From assembly GCA_934047225.1 (NCBI GenBank), contig OW203985.1, positions 10,185,501 through 10,249,500 of the forward strand: a stretch of DNA of 64,000 bases, read 5' to 3'. Position 1 is the stretch's first letter; every line of letters starts with the position of its first letter. Of the stretch, positions 25,446 through 36,504 are shown piece after piece. The stretch is from Ypsolopha sequella (Eukaryota > Arthropoda > Insecta > Lepidoptera > Ypsolophidae). The position numbers and the translations under genes are program-made. The notes beneath the pieces were generated by a model. It was not told the DNA's origin and did not search any database. It saw only the letters and a list, made by a program, of their open reading frames with translations.

Positions 25446-26140
25446 CTATTTATTTATTTAGTTTTAATAAGGAAAACATACAGTCTATAAAATAAAACAT
25501 ACACAAAGAACACACTAAAATAATCACATCACAGACCGACACATCACGACAACTTGAGTACGACATAAATATAATCAATTTTTTAGTGATCATATTTATT
25601 TTAAATCAATTTTAAAGAAGTAAACATACTATACAAAACAAAACACAAAGTATGACAATACATAGTTACACAAAGCTATAAAATTTACAAAATGGCATGC
25701 ATGAACACAAAAGAAAAAAAAATTACTTATTAATATCTCAAAATTTCAGACTTTTTTTCTATATACGCCCTGAGACACGAAAAAGACATCTAAATCTGAA
25801 ACCTTTTTATTATAGTCATCTAATGCTCTATGAAGAACGGTGTTGCTTCCATACTTAGTATTACAATTACGAAGTCGCCTATTTCTAGCACTTAATCTCT
25901 GACCAAGAAGTTCAATCTTGGCTAATAAGGAAGGTGAGTCAATTTGACTATTGATAATTTTATGTAAAAATAATTGGTCTCTTCCAGTGCGGCGATTCTG
26001 AAGGGTATCTATGACAAATTTCTCAGCAAATACTCGCGATCTAAACCTTAAATATTTCATAAATTTTATTTGGATCTTCTCAATCGCTTCACAGTAAACA
26101 TCGAAAATAGGGTTCCAAACAGTTATTTTATTATAACAGA
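25446..26140 (-). mobile_element. LINE 3' fragment with (AAAT)n tail
   Basis: On the minus strand a frame begins near 26140 with VWNPIFDVYCEAIEKIQIKF and continues MKYLRFRSRVFAEKF to a stop at 25746. VWNP...IEKIQ is the conserved region after the RT core of Jockey-group LINEs. About 300 bp of 3' UTR follow to an (AAAT)n tail at 25446-25460. The RT core is lost by 5' truncation. The tail differs from the (ATTC)n type. Confidence 0.78.
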
Positions 26141-26461
26141 AATCCCAAGCGACGTGTGACTAGTGTAGAATGAACAACACTCGATAAGTAAAAATTTATA
26201 TCAGTAAATAAGATTAAATTGTAAATATATACGCATACTAGCAATATTCATTTTGTAATTTTAAGTTCATCTAGTAATTAGTCATTTAGGATATAGTTAA
26301 TTAGTTAAATTGTATATATACATTTTGATCACCTTCTGTACTTTGTTGTAGATAATAGCAATCATCACAAGGTCTTACAGGATACCAAATTCCTCGAAAT
26401 TACTTTTCATTAATATAGTGCTTTGGTTTATGACGTGACATTGGCGAAATTAAATGTGTTA

Positions 26462-26688
26462 CCCCCGGTTTCTGAAAGGCCAATCCATGTTAACAGTAGA
26501 TTAAAAAATAATTATCTGCGGATTAAGCCAGAAAAAGTGGGAATTTTACATTGAAATCAAAAATTAACTAAGTTAATTATTGATTCATCACTATTCAGAC
26601 TTCATATATGCTTTATTTTCACCGTTATTTGCGGTTAAAGTTTTTTTAATCTACTGTTAACTTTGATTGGCCTTTCAGAAACCGGGGG
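26462..26688. mobile_element. Harbinger-like MITE with TTA duplication
   Basis: It is a 227-bp element whose terminal repeats of about 48 bp begin CCCCCGGTTTCTGAAAGGCC and end with the complement. TTA flanks both sides (26459-26461 and 26689-26691), the TWA target duplication expected for PIF/Harbinger. It encodes nothing. A TA-duplicating superfamily cannot be excluded. Confidence 0.8.
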
Positions 26689-26967
26689 TTAGTCACACAC
26701 ATTATCAGAAGCCTTAAACAAGAAAATAATAATAATGTAAAAGAGCTTTTCGTAATTGAACTAGCCTTAGTTTATGCGCAATACGGGACAGACAGACAAC
26801 GAGTAAACAGGAAACCCCTCCGTCGTCTGAAATGCTTGTTGGCAAATCTTCAAGCACCACGTGCTCTTGAGCATCGATACTGCGCAATCGATAAACACAG
26901 TTCTTACGACCATTTATTTATATCGTAAGTCAAAATCATAAAACTGTTAAGCCATTCAGCTTAGGAC

Positions 26968-27040
26968 TTGGTATCCGGATATCCGCCACTTTTTAGTATC
27001 CGGATAATGGTGACAGTTTATCCGGATATCCCGGTTTAAG
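26968..27040. repeat. cluster of TATCCGGATA motifs
   Basis: Three close occurrences of the palindrome-like TATCCGGATA lie within about 60 bp, and another is at about 30903. Such clusters resemble subterminal transposase-binding repeats, but no matching element end is identified. Confidence 0.4.
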
Positions 27041-28044
27041 GCAAATTTGCTAATCCTGAGACATGTTTAGCTACAGATAGTCAAACTAATATATAAAATG
27101 AGATGTTAGTAGCTTTAAGATTTTTTGACAACGCTGGCAACACATTTTTTGTTAAAATCGTGTACTTTAATAGTTATTATTACTAAACTTTCACAATAGA
27201 CGCTAAATTATATAATACTGTGATTGCATAACTATTCATTTAGGATCAATTCTCCGGATTTGTAACCAACTATTAAGAAATAATTATAACTGCCAAAATA
27301 AACTTTAATAAGACAACTTTTAACAATAGTTTGCTAACATATTTATAAATAATAGTAGTTTATGCTACAAGGGCGCAAAGGAATAAATTACGAGGACGAT
27401 TTAAAACACGAGCGTTGCGAGTGTTTTAAACGTAACCGAGTATTTTATTACTCTTATAACGTATACGCCCGTTTATCATACTACGTTTTTCAATGCATAG
27501 TGTGAGGAAATAAAACAAATATAATCTTGTGAACTTTAAATTATGATGGCTCAAAAGGACTGTATCCAGAGCCGTTAAACAGTGGAAAAAAAGTATAAAA
27601 TTTATGGTACACAGGAAAGGTTACAGGTTAGCCAACCATTGTAAATAAATTTAAAAAAATAATAATAAAGCCCTAGGGCAAAATAATCGACTTTCTGTTC
27701 GGTTTTGATGCATAAAAAATGGGCCTTTACGAGCACATGCATTGAAAACATATTTTTAATGATATTATGGTAGCTTCAAAATAATTTGATTTTCCATAAG
27801 CGTGATACTCGTATTAGATTTTAAGAATTTACGGCTGCTATCACGACTATGGAAAAGCCAATTGTTTTAAAATAACTGTTGTAATATCAATAAAATTATG
27901 TTTATGCATATATCAAACTATTATTAAAAGTTGTCTAGCTAAAGGTTGTATTTTGGACGTTATAATAATTTTTTAATATTTTGTAACAAATCCGGAGAAA
28001 CGATCCACTCCAGGAAATAATACGGAAAATGTGGAGAAGTGGTG

Positions 28045-28571
28045 GAACAGCACCGATTTAAGAAATTCTCTCTTTGACGTGTTCTGTAGTCCCTCGGGAA
28101 CATTCAACAACATTATAATCTTTGCATTACCCCCAAAAATTTGAAAGTTAGGGGGGTTTAGCCCCCCAAAAAGTAGCTTTCATAAAATATATATATATAC
28201 TAAGATTATGTTTTTATTGAAAAATCCTTCGCTTTGAATACCCTAATTATTATTAGAAATTAACGCTCGGTAACGCAGTCGGTAGCGCGCCTGTCATGTA
28301 AGCAGGAGGTCGCTGGTTTAAATCCTAGCCCAAGGAATTTTTTCAAAATATTTGTTCTTTTTAATTTGTTTCTGATTGATTTCAAGTTTGTAATGCGCTC
28401 TAATAATAACTAAAATATATACTATTGCAAAAATTCCTTCTTTCACATGTTCTCTAGACCCCCAGGAACATTCGTCAGCATTGACTTCTGCATTACCTCC
28501 GATAATGAGAGAGTTAGAGGGGTTTAAATCCCCCCAAAGTGTCCCAAAAAGTAGCTTTCGTAAAATAATCT
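28045..28571. repeat. direct pair of about 150-bp modules flanking a tRNA-like sequence
   Basis: Modules at about 28045-28200 and 28425-28571 share GGAACATTC, TGCATTACC, a GGGGGGTTTA...CCCCCCAAA hairpin and AAAAAGTAGCTTTC-TAAAAT. A third, inverted partial copy is at 29247-29320 (GAATGTTCCTGGGGGTTTAG, GCTGTTCCACCAC). The tRNA-like sequence lies between the first two. Confidence 0.65.
28263..28334 (+). tRNA. degenerate tRNA-Thr-like sequence (anticodon TGT), probable pseudogene
   Basis: It has an A-box-like TAACGCAGTCGG, an anticodon stem CCTGT/GCAGG around loop CATGTAA (anticodon TGT at 28297-28299), AGGTC as variable loop, and a B-box-like GGTTTAAATCC. The T-stem carries an extra base and TTTAAAT replaces TTCRA. 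The two outer strands do not form a clean acceptor stem. It is therefore a pseudogene or the head of a tRNA-derived repeat, not a working tRNA gene. Confidence 0.5.
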
Positions 28572-28804
28572 TAAGTTATTAAGGAAATGGACTCGGGGTT
28601 TTTTGGGTGGCTGATCACGAATCTGTGGTCCTCATTGAGGAATTCCATATTCCAGTATGAATTTGTGCCATTTTTGGATGAAAATGACAAAAATACAATA
28701 TGCGTATCAAATTGTAGATATTCAAGAGTGGATTGTAAAAATATATACTTAGACTATATTTACTGACACTAATTTCGAGAAATCTTTGAAAAACCACAAA
28801 AAAA

Positions 28805-29241
28805 ACCGGCCAAGTGCGAGTCAGACTCGCGTCCCTACGGTTCCGTATTGTGGATGATAAATTTAATTTTGTAATTTATTTTCGTGAATTTCTCAACCAC
28901 TTTATTTTTCCTGTAACCTTTACGTAAACACACATATTACCATGATTTTTTTCATATTTTTTGGTCCACCAGTTTTGGAGATAAGGGGCTCATATATTTG
29001 CCCAAATCAATTTCGATAAATCCTCGAAAAACCACACAAAATGCATGTCCCCTCCTTATCTCCAAGACTAGTGGACCATTCGAAAAAAAATCATGGTAAT
29101 ATTTGCTTACGTGAAAATTACTGGAAAAATATAGCGGTTGAGAAATTCACGAAAACAAAATGACGAAATTAAATTTTCTGTTCCCAAAACTGTCAAATTA
29201 CGGAGCCCTAGGTACGCGAGTCTGACTCGTACTTGACCGGG
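28805..29241. repeat. B-family foldback: two heads in inverted orientation
   Basis: The left end CCGGCCAAGTGCGAGTCAGA and the right end, complement of ACCCGGTCAAGTACGAGTC, are inverted copies of the B head. Each is followed by about 180 bp of B sequence (GTGAATTTCTCAACCAC, GTCCACCAGTTTTGGAGATA) meeting near 29000-29050. The pair could fold into one long hairpin. Confidence 0.8.
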
Positions 29242-29351
29242 TAAATGCTTACGAATGTTCCTGGGGGTTTAGTACAGAACACGCGAAGTGCTGTTCCACC
29301 ACTTTTCCACATTTCACACTTTTTCCCGGCTTGTTTACTGGACTAACCCTT

Positions 29352-29530
29352 AAGGCGATATGTAAAAGTTTTAGCGTCCCTGTTACTCCATATGCGAAAA
29401 AACCCTCAGTGCGAGAGGGACGGATTCGTAGAAAAATAGCAAAAAGTCGGTTTTTTATTAATATAAAATGTACTAAAAATGCTATCAAAATTTCGTTTAA
29501 CCAGGTCCTAAATACCCTTAAAACCCATCT
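29352..29530 (+). repeat. J-family TTAA-type repeat fragment
   Basis: TTAAGGCGATATG, CCATATGCGAAAAAACCC, CAGTGCGAGAGGGACGGATT and ACGAGATAAAGTCGG-like A-rich text match 5645-5826 over the whole length. Open frames through it are incidental. Confidence 0.75.
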
Positions 29531-30299
29531 GATAATAGTACATTACGATACGAGAGCGATGAAACGTTTTCACGAGCCGAAGGCGAGTGCTGCAATCACA
29601 CGAGTCGAGAAAAAGTTTCTCGCACGAGTTTCGTATAATTTTTTATAGCACAAGTGCGGAAAATGCCGACTTTACGCACGCTGCGCGCTCGGACTAACCG
29701 GATGACCGGACGCCCGGATAACTGGACGCCCGAACCGCACTCAACAGTGAAGGCTTTTTTTTTTCCATATAATTGAAAACGCACGAAACGCACCCAACTA
29801 GCTTGTTTACGAAAAATGACGACGCACGAACCGAACCCAGATCGGGCATAGGCCTCTTCTTTCTCACGTCAATATTTTTGGTCCTTTACCAGTTTCTTTT
29901 ATTGCTTTCAAGTTTTTTGGCGATGCCGTCGGCGTCGACCCATCGGACTGATAGTCTGTCTTCCTACGGACTATCACAAATGCATGGTCGCAATAACAAG
30001 TAGGTATAACACCATGCTTCACGATCATCCAAATATTCATTTACTGTATACCTAATAGGTATGCCTTTTTTATGGAATGAGTATGAGGATGAAGATGAAG
30101 ATACATGACGTAATCGTGACATAAAAACGTTTTGAAACTTATACACGTTTTATTGACGAAACCTTATAATTAATATAATTCCAATGTACACTATATTAAG
30201 ACTTAAGAGTTGTTCGGACCCAATGTACCTAATAAATGTTCCTTGAATTAAGTTTTTCTAGGATGTCTTTTAATTTTTAACATGTTAGTATCTACAATA

Positions 30300-30470
30300 G
30301 ACTGGTGACGGGCAACGGCGGGACTGGTGCGAGGGTTCCGGCACCGCGCTCACCAACCCGCCTGCCCAGCGTGTGTGAATATGGGCAATTCTTTCAGGAT
30401 GACCGCCGGGAGTGGCAAAGTCCTGGAAAGGCTTATGTCCAGCAGTGGACGAACTAGGCTGATGGATGAA
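30300..30470 (+). mobile_element. LINE 3' end fragment (RTE-like)
   Basis: GACCGCCGGGAGTGGCAAAG, GGCTTATGTCCAGCAGTGGA and GGCTGATGGATGAATG form the end I recall for lepidopteran RTE-type LINEs (coding DRREW, then SSGR, stop, GATGATG-like tail). Only the terminus remains. Confidence 0.6.
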
Positions 30471-31004
30471 TGATCTACAATATGCAAAGGGAGTTTTGAG
30501 TTTATATATTTTTCAATGCACGTGCTCGTAAAGGCCCACTTTTTATGCATCAAAACCGAACAGAAAGTCTATTATTTTGCCCTAGGGCTTTATTATTATT
30601 ATTTTTTTTATTTGTTTACAATGGTTGGCTAACCTGCAGCCTTTCGTAGACGTTATACTTTTTTTTCCCACTGTTTAACGGCTCTGGATACAATCCTTTT
30701 GAGCCAATCATAATTGAAAGTTCACAAGATTATATTTGTTTTCATTTCCTCACACTATGCATTGAAAAACGTAGTATGATACACGGGCGTAAAAGCAATA
30801 AATTACTCGGTTACGTTTAAAACGTGTTTTATATCGTCCTCGTAATTTATTCCTTTTCGCCCTAGTAGCATAAACTACTATTTTGAATGTGAGTATAATG
30901 CTTATCCGGATAGTTGAAATCGATAAAGCTCTTGTTGGATAAGTTTACACTTCATAAAAGTTATATTACTTTGCCTTGATATTCTTAGCAGCAATATATT
31001 ATAA

Positions 31005-31290
31005 ATTTATTTATTTTTTATTTATTTATTATTTACATTTATACTACACAATCTTTACAGGATAACCTAATGCGATTGGTAACAAATTATATTTAAAGCA
31101 GTTTTTGTGAACTTCGTCAAAGAACAACTAAACAAATCGGTACCAGTAAGGTTGTCGATTCTGTTGAAAAGATGGAGTGCCTTTACAACAGGTGACTCTT
31201 TAAGAACATTAGTGCGCGCAAGTTGCACGCAAAACAACTTATGATTTCTCGCGCGAAGATAGTTATCCGGCACAAAAATATGCAATGTAG
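31005..31290 (-). mobile_element. LINE C-terminal fragment with (AAAT)n tail
   Basis: The minus frame from 31285 to 31067 ends in a LINE C-terminal-domain style: LRARNHKLFCVQLARTNVLK, SPVVKALHLFNRIDNLTG. A short 3' UTR runs to an (AAAT)n-type tail near 31005-31030. The 20341-20520 insertion shares the 3' UTR. Confidence 0.6.
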
Positions 31291-31459
31291 GCTACAAAAA
31301 CAATAAAAAATAAATTACCAAAAAAATGACACAAAAACTTGCACATTCTGTTCGCGACGGCGCATATGGATAAATTGTAAGAAACAAAAGGCGTATTCGA
31401 ATATGCGCTACAGATGTTTGAGCCGCATCCACATGTTACGAACAATGCGCTCTTCTATG

Positions 31460-31655
31460 TAGGTACTACCACGTTGCCCTCTGGGATTCGATATAATCAA
31501 ATCTGGAAATAAATTGTGCATAGTATTTGTTCTGAGTTCTTACTTACCACTTGGTGAAGGAAAACATCGTGGATGCCCTAAAAAGCGTGGACTATTTGTG
31601 TCCGAAGTACTCTGTTATCGGAGGCACCACATTGTGACTTGTTTGCAACGGGGAT
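31460..31655 (+). repeat. SINE body fragment
   Basis: AATTGTGCATAGTATTTGT, CTTACTTACCACTTGGTGAA and AAAACATCGTGGATGCC align with the body of the tRNA-headed SINE at 62238-62480. The tRNA head is lost or unrecognisable here. Confidence 0.65.
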
Positions 31656-31889
31656 AGCGTGCCTATGACTGAATTTAAGAGAATACTAGAAAGACGTATG
31701 AATGAGAAATTAATCATTTAGAAAAAGATTTTTTGTCTGTATTTGTGTAGATCCGCCTTTGTAACGTTTTTAGTGCTTTTACTGTGTTGCAACTGTATAT
31801 ATATAAATAGTAAAACTTGTTCTATACCACATTAACTGAATAAGCTCTTCAAATATGGTTACACCTTTCTGTTACACGTTGTATATATA

Positions 31890-32151
31890 CAAGGTGAATT
31901 TGTGAACATCGTTCAAATTCATACTTAAGCCTTGGTAAGTGATTAGCATCATGAACCAATAACGATTTTTGTAAAATTCATAAAATTAAATTTCGACTCC
32001 CCATAGTGATTCAGTCAAGACTGGGAGTGAATTACTATGGGAAGTCGAAATTTCATTATACAAATTTCACAGAAATTGTTATCGATTCAAGATGCTGATC
32101 ACTTACCAAGCCTCCAGTATGAATTTGGACGATGATGAAAAAGTCACCTTG
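31890..32151. mobile_element. E-family MITE (TA-flanked, Tc1/mariner-like)
   Basis: It is a 262-bp inverted repeat with termini CAAGGTGA...TCACCTTG flanked by TA. Inner paired blocks are TAAGCCTTGGTAAGTGAT / ATCACTTACCAAGCC and CGACTCCCCATAGTGATTCA / ATTACTATGGGAAGTCG. A second copy is at 56794-57049. There is no coding capacity. Confidence 0.88.
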
Positions 32152-32220
32152 TATATAATAAATTTAATTTATATTAAGTACTGTAAATAAATTAGACAAA
32201 ACAGATTAATTGATTCTCTA

Positions 32221-32349
32221 AGGGCCTGTTTCACCACTTCCAGATAAGTGCCTGATAGTTATATGTGACATATAACGCATACAAAATGTGTTCCATTTTT
32301 AAACTTATCTTCTGGATATCACTTATCTGGAAGTGGTGAAACAGGCCCT
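32221..32349. mobile_element. 129-bp MITE with TA duplication
   Basis: Terminal repeats of about 30 bp start AGGGCCTGTTTCACCACTTC, and the right end is the exact complement over the first 30 bases. TA at 32219-32220 and 32350-32351 gives a Tc1/mariner-type duplication. The near-perfect arms suggest a recent insertion. Confidence 0.9.
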
Positions 32350-33161
32350 TAGTACAACAAAGTGATGACCAGTAACATTATGTGGGGTAGGATGATCCTC
32401 TTCCTCTATCAGATATATTTCTAAAATATTTATATTTCGACACGGCGCGCGGCGACGCGACCAAGGAATTACAAGCCATACATATTAAGGCGATTACCAT
32501 CGCTAAATTAGCAGCTCGATATTTGTCACTACAAATATCAACGAAAACGACATTGAAATAACGTTCATATCAGCGCGCAATGCATAGTGGCTGTTACGAC
32601 GCTCGCTGCGTCCTTGATAGAGCGAAATAGGGGAAAATTATACTTTTCACTTGGACGTGATTACTCGATTGAATAATCTTATGTTATGTTTATAGCTATA
32701 AAGTTTATCTATTTATCAAAGCATAGATGAATTCAATCGGCCAAGCAACTCAGGAGCAGTAGGGAATTTGAGGTCAAAAAACACCATTCAGTAAAAAAAA
32801 AATCATGTAGAAGTTTTGGTGGTATGAAAAAGAAAACTGTTGCATATGTTGTCTAAGAGTTGATTATTCATAATACATTTTTTCATTATTTTTGGTTTGG
32901 CCATAAACGAGGAGTAGGCTTTAGAAAGTACCCATTTGGCAATAGTAAGGGCCTTAATTAAAAGCTAGCCATACAGTTGCTCGATTCAATATCGAAAACA
33001 AAACCGAACTAGTAGACAGATGTCTTGTCTTCCATTCCAGCGATGTTTCGACTCCGGTGTCGACGCCCGATATAGGAGCTCGCAAATATTTAGTATAATT
33101 TACGCTCAAAATATATTACTTACTATTCAATTTCTAATTCTAAACCACATACAAATACTTA

Positions 33162-33379
33162 CAGGTGAAAATTAATCAACCGCCTGAATTCATACTGGAG
33201 AATCAGTTAGTGATCAGGAACAAGGTTCAATGATCCCCTTTTTCGAAATCATAAAAAGATTTTTTTGCTCCCATTCACACTGGACTAGTTCAAATACGAT
33301 TTCTAGTATTTTTTTCCGGATTTCACCGGATTGTTCCTGTCTCCAGTATGAATTCAGGCGGTTGATTAAATTTCACCTG
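33162..33379. mobile_element. F-family MITE with TA duplication
   Basis: Termini CAGGTGAAA...TTTCACCTG are flanked by TA. Paired blocks AATCAACCGCCTGAATTCAT and its complement make arms of about 40 bp. It shares CTCCAGTATGAATT with family E, so E and F may descend from the same transposon group. Confidence 0.87.
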
Positions 33380-33528
33380 TAGGTACTTAACAAAATTGTC
33401 GGCTTAATTTTTATTGAACTGTAAGTATATACTAAATATTAGTAGAGTGCAATACAAACTAGAAAAGATCAATCAGAAACAAACCCAAAGACAAGAATAT
33501 AAAAAATTTTTATATATTGATTTTTAAA

Positions 33529-33590
33529 TTCACAGTTCACACTCGGAACACCCCTGATACTCGTACCTCCTCGGGGATTCATGTCGTGGC
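33529..33590 (-). repeat. short dispersed repeat, partner of 4472-4532
   Basis: This is the reverse complement of the 4.5-kb segment: CAGTTCACACTCGGAACACC, CCTCGGGGATTCATGTCGTG. Confidence 0.55.
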
Positions 33591-33866
33591 GATATATTTA
33601 TATTCAATTCAAATAAAACTGCGAAAAAACGTTGAAATATAACCAAACGTATCGCTATTTAGAACCTTATTTCACCATAATATCAGCTTCCCACACTAAC
33701 TCCTACAACTTTTGTAAAGATTCCATTCACTCATATCAGTCTGATACCGTTTGCGAAGGCAGACAATTATTAGTGCTTGACACAATATGTGACACAATTC
33801 CCATAACTTAATTATTAAAAGATTAATTATTAATTGCTTTAAAAAAAAACTGATAATATACGCCAT

Positions 33867-34281
33867 TTTAGGACATTGTTTTCATTATTTTGATATATAA
33901 ATATGTAATGGTATATAAATCAACCATTTTTTTTGTCATAATTTTTTAAAGAATTGTCCGATATGACGTCACTTGAGAATTTTAGACATTATACTGATTG
34001 TGATTGTGATGTATGATTGCTTATAACAAAAAAAGTGGTTTGTCTCTGTCTGTCTACTCATCTGTCATCCAGCTGTCTAATCAGTCAGAAGCAAATTTTT
34101 ATAAATTTATCTTGATAGCAAAGGACACATTTCTAAAGAGCCATTTCTCAAGTCACGTCACACGAAGGCAAATGGAAGTTGCAGCTTTTTTGTAAAATGA
34201 TCATCATCATGAGGTTTTTAAGACCATAAGTTCTAAAATACGGTGTACTTGAATTTCTAATTAACACACCTTAACATAATG
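33867..34281 (+). repeat. H-family dispersed repeat, copy 2
   Basis: This is a direct copy of 655-1052 with small indels. Both start near TTTAGGACAT/TTTTAGAACAT and end at AATTAACACACCTTAACATA. The D-family MITE at 34286 begins only a few bases beyond. Confidence 0.8.
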
Positions 34282-34285
34282 CGAA

Positions 34286-34434
34286 TTGTGTCGATTCGAT
34301 GTAACACGCTTTAACCTATTTGACAGGACTAAACTTAATTTAACCGTTATGTCTTTTTCTTTCTGTATCGAAAAGACAAAGACAGGATGCTTAAAATAAG
34401 GTTAGTCCTGTAAAATTACACAGAATCGACACAA
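34286..34434. mobile_element. D-family palindromic MITE, copy 1
   Basis: Ends TTGTGTCGATTCGATGTAAC and GAATCGACACAA are complementary. Subterminal ACAGGACTAAACTTAA pairs with AAGGTTAGTCCTGT, and the centre is TATCGAAAAGACA. Other copies lie at 38957-39107, 39510-39643 and 52647-52746. Confidence 0.85.
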
Positions 34435-34464
34435 TAAATACGCGCGCTCTAATAGCAATTCACT

Positions 34465-34850
34465 AGGATGGCCTAACCTCGCAACTTTTTTATTACCCGT
34501 CTAGCACAATAAGCCCAATGGCAAAGACCTTATTTGCTTTTGATAGAGGCGATTATTTGTGTTGGCCTCTTTTTCTTGGACGCGTAGTACTAATGATCAC
34601 GCAGCAAAACAACAAATTGGTGTGTTTTTAGCTACTACCGAAAGATTTTGTAGGGAAAAAAATATTTTTATTTTTATTACATTGGATTTAAGTAGAATCC
34701 CTTCATATTTCTATTACTTATTTTATGAAAAAAAAAAAAAGTTGACTCTTAACCGTGTTCTTGAAACGAACGCTTGAAAACAAAACAAAAAAAATTATGA
34801 CAAAAGTATAAACCTTAGTACACTCTTTATCTAATCTTTAACTTACAAAC
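34465..34850 (-). repeat. R1-family repeat, copy 3 (minus strand)
   Basis: Complement landmarks are ATGGCAAAGACCTTATTTGC, GATAGAGGCGATTATTTGT and CAAATTGGTGTGTTTTTAGC. The 5' portion (GACTGTAC head) is missing. The open frame 34559-34777 is incidental. Confidence 0.78.
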
Positions 34851-36500
34851 AAGACTGGCCAAATGTTCAATAATTTTATTATTGTTAGGTACTTGTTGGG
34901 TTTAAAATTAAATTTTCGTTTAGCCGTGACATGTACTATACGTGAACGACCAACCCATTTATTCTATAGGCCAGTTTTGATATCCGTTTGAGCCACGTGG
35001 CCAAGTGAACTCTACAATCGGGTTAAATGAAACAAAAGTTCCCCAAAGTAGTATCTAATATAATATAGTTGTCCCTTGACAGATAATGATGTAGTTTGAC
35101 TGTTAGACAAATACAATAATCGTTTATGTAAGTAGGTATATGAATGAATTGATGAATGACAGATCGGCCATGTTGTTTGTTTACGCGTGCGGTGCGCATC
35201 GCGCGATCGGTCGGAGTCGGGCACGCTCGCCGCTGCTCGCCGCCTCGAAATAGCACGCACCAACACCGAAGAGTGCGGTCGACGACCCTGTGCCCTGCCA
35301 CACCGAAATATTGGAACTCTTGTTTTGAATCAATCCTTTTCTGATTTTTGTAAGGATCACATCGGTGCCCGACATAATCAAGTGCACACACCTGGGCAGT
35401 TTCTAAATTAATCAATTGAGGCGCTTGTTAGTCTTCAATTAAAAGAAAGTTGTCTGCAGAACAAATCTAACTTTGTGCCACCTATGGTCAGTTCTATTCT
35501 ATTCACTACTCAAAATAGTTTAGCATCTATTGTGATGTGAAATTATAATTTTTTTTTAGGTACTTATTTAGATTTTACTTACTTATTTATCTTCAAACTA
35601 ATTATTGCTTTGGTTCCAATTCCACTTGCATTTTCAATTCTTTTTACCTAGTTACACGTAGAAAAAGAAATACTTAACAACTTTTTCAATAACGAAAGCT
35701 ACCAAGTTTTTGCCATGTACTACCTATAAATGATAGTGAATTTATAAACTCTAGTTTTTCTTGAAAAAGATCCTAAAAATCCTCAGCACATCTAATGTAG
35801 ACTATTCACGCATTACCTATATTCCCGTATTATTACTATATGCTATAAATACTATTTCCTTTTCCAATATTTTATTAAACCAATATTATATTTTATTATA
35901 CCACTATTTCCTATAACAAGCGAAGCCGAGATATCAACTAAGTACACCATGCGCCATCTGTGGAATAAATGTGAGACTACACCGACAGAAGACCGGCTGG
36001 TACAAAGTTTGGTAGCCTCGCGGCGAATCGATGAAACTAACTAAAACTACTTTCTTCTGTGCTAAAACTCGAACATATAATATAGCATATCGCGCAATGT
36101 ATTGAATGCTAAAAAGATAATAACTATGTAGTATGATTGAATGATATAATGTTAACTTGAATAATTAAACTACATTTATCGTTGTTACTATTAATTTTTT
36201 TATCATTGCCTATCTTTTCGCTATCCTCGCACCCAGAATTATGCTGCGTCTTTTCTGATCATCTAAAATTCTAAAACAAGTCAGGGGCCGCGTACAGCTT
36301 GGCAAAAAAGTGAGAAAACGAGGGCGCTATTACCACACATCATGTGGTCACAATGTACACTACGACTAAAACTATACCATTGCTACTGAAATATTTATTT
36401 TCACCTGTCACCGCGTCAAACTCTTTGTTGCCAAGTTGTAAGTACAGTGCTACAAGGATCTGATGGCGCGTAGATGACTGTGACAGGGGCGCAGCTGTGA
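34851..36500. other. spacer with a GC-rich patch at 35160-35340
   Basis: The GC-rich patch is open in several frames. On minus, AAACAAACAACATGGCCGAT is a good insect translation-start context, but its frame stops after about a dozen codons with no donor seen. It may be a 5' UTR or promoter. The remainder is AT-rich with nothing recognised. Confidence 0.35.
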
Positions 36501-36504
36501 AACA

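Larger units (their letters stand above)
27351..30882. mobile_element. 3.5-kb composite unit bounded by 400-bp inverted repeats
   Basis: The arms 27351-27755 and about 30505-30882 are inverted copies. The outer ends start AATAGTAGTTTATGCTAC. Inner landmarks include GGACTGTATCCAGAGCCGTT, CCAACCATTGTAAA and CATAAAAAATGGGCCTTTAC with matching complements on the right. The interior holds other repeats: duplicated modules, a tRNA-like sequence, a B foldback, a J fragment and a LINE end. It may be one large foldback-type element or two inverted copies of one repeat. No target duplication is clear and no transposase is visible. Confidence 0.65.

Noticed and set aside
28263..28334. Functional tRNA-Thr gene
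   Set aside because: The acceptor stem is not complementary and the T arm has an extra base, so it is listed as a pseudogene or SINE head.
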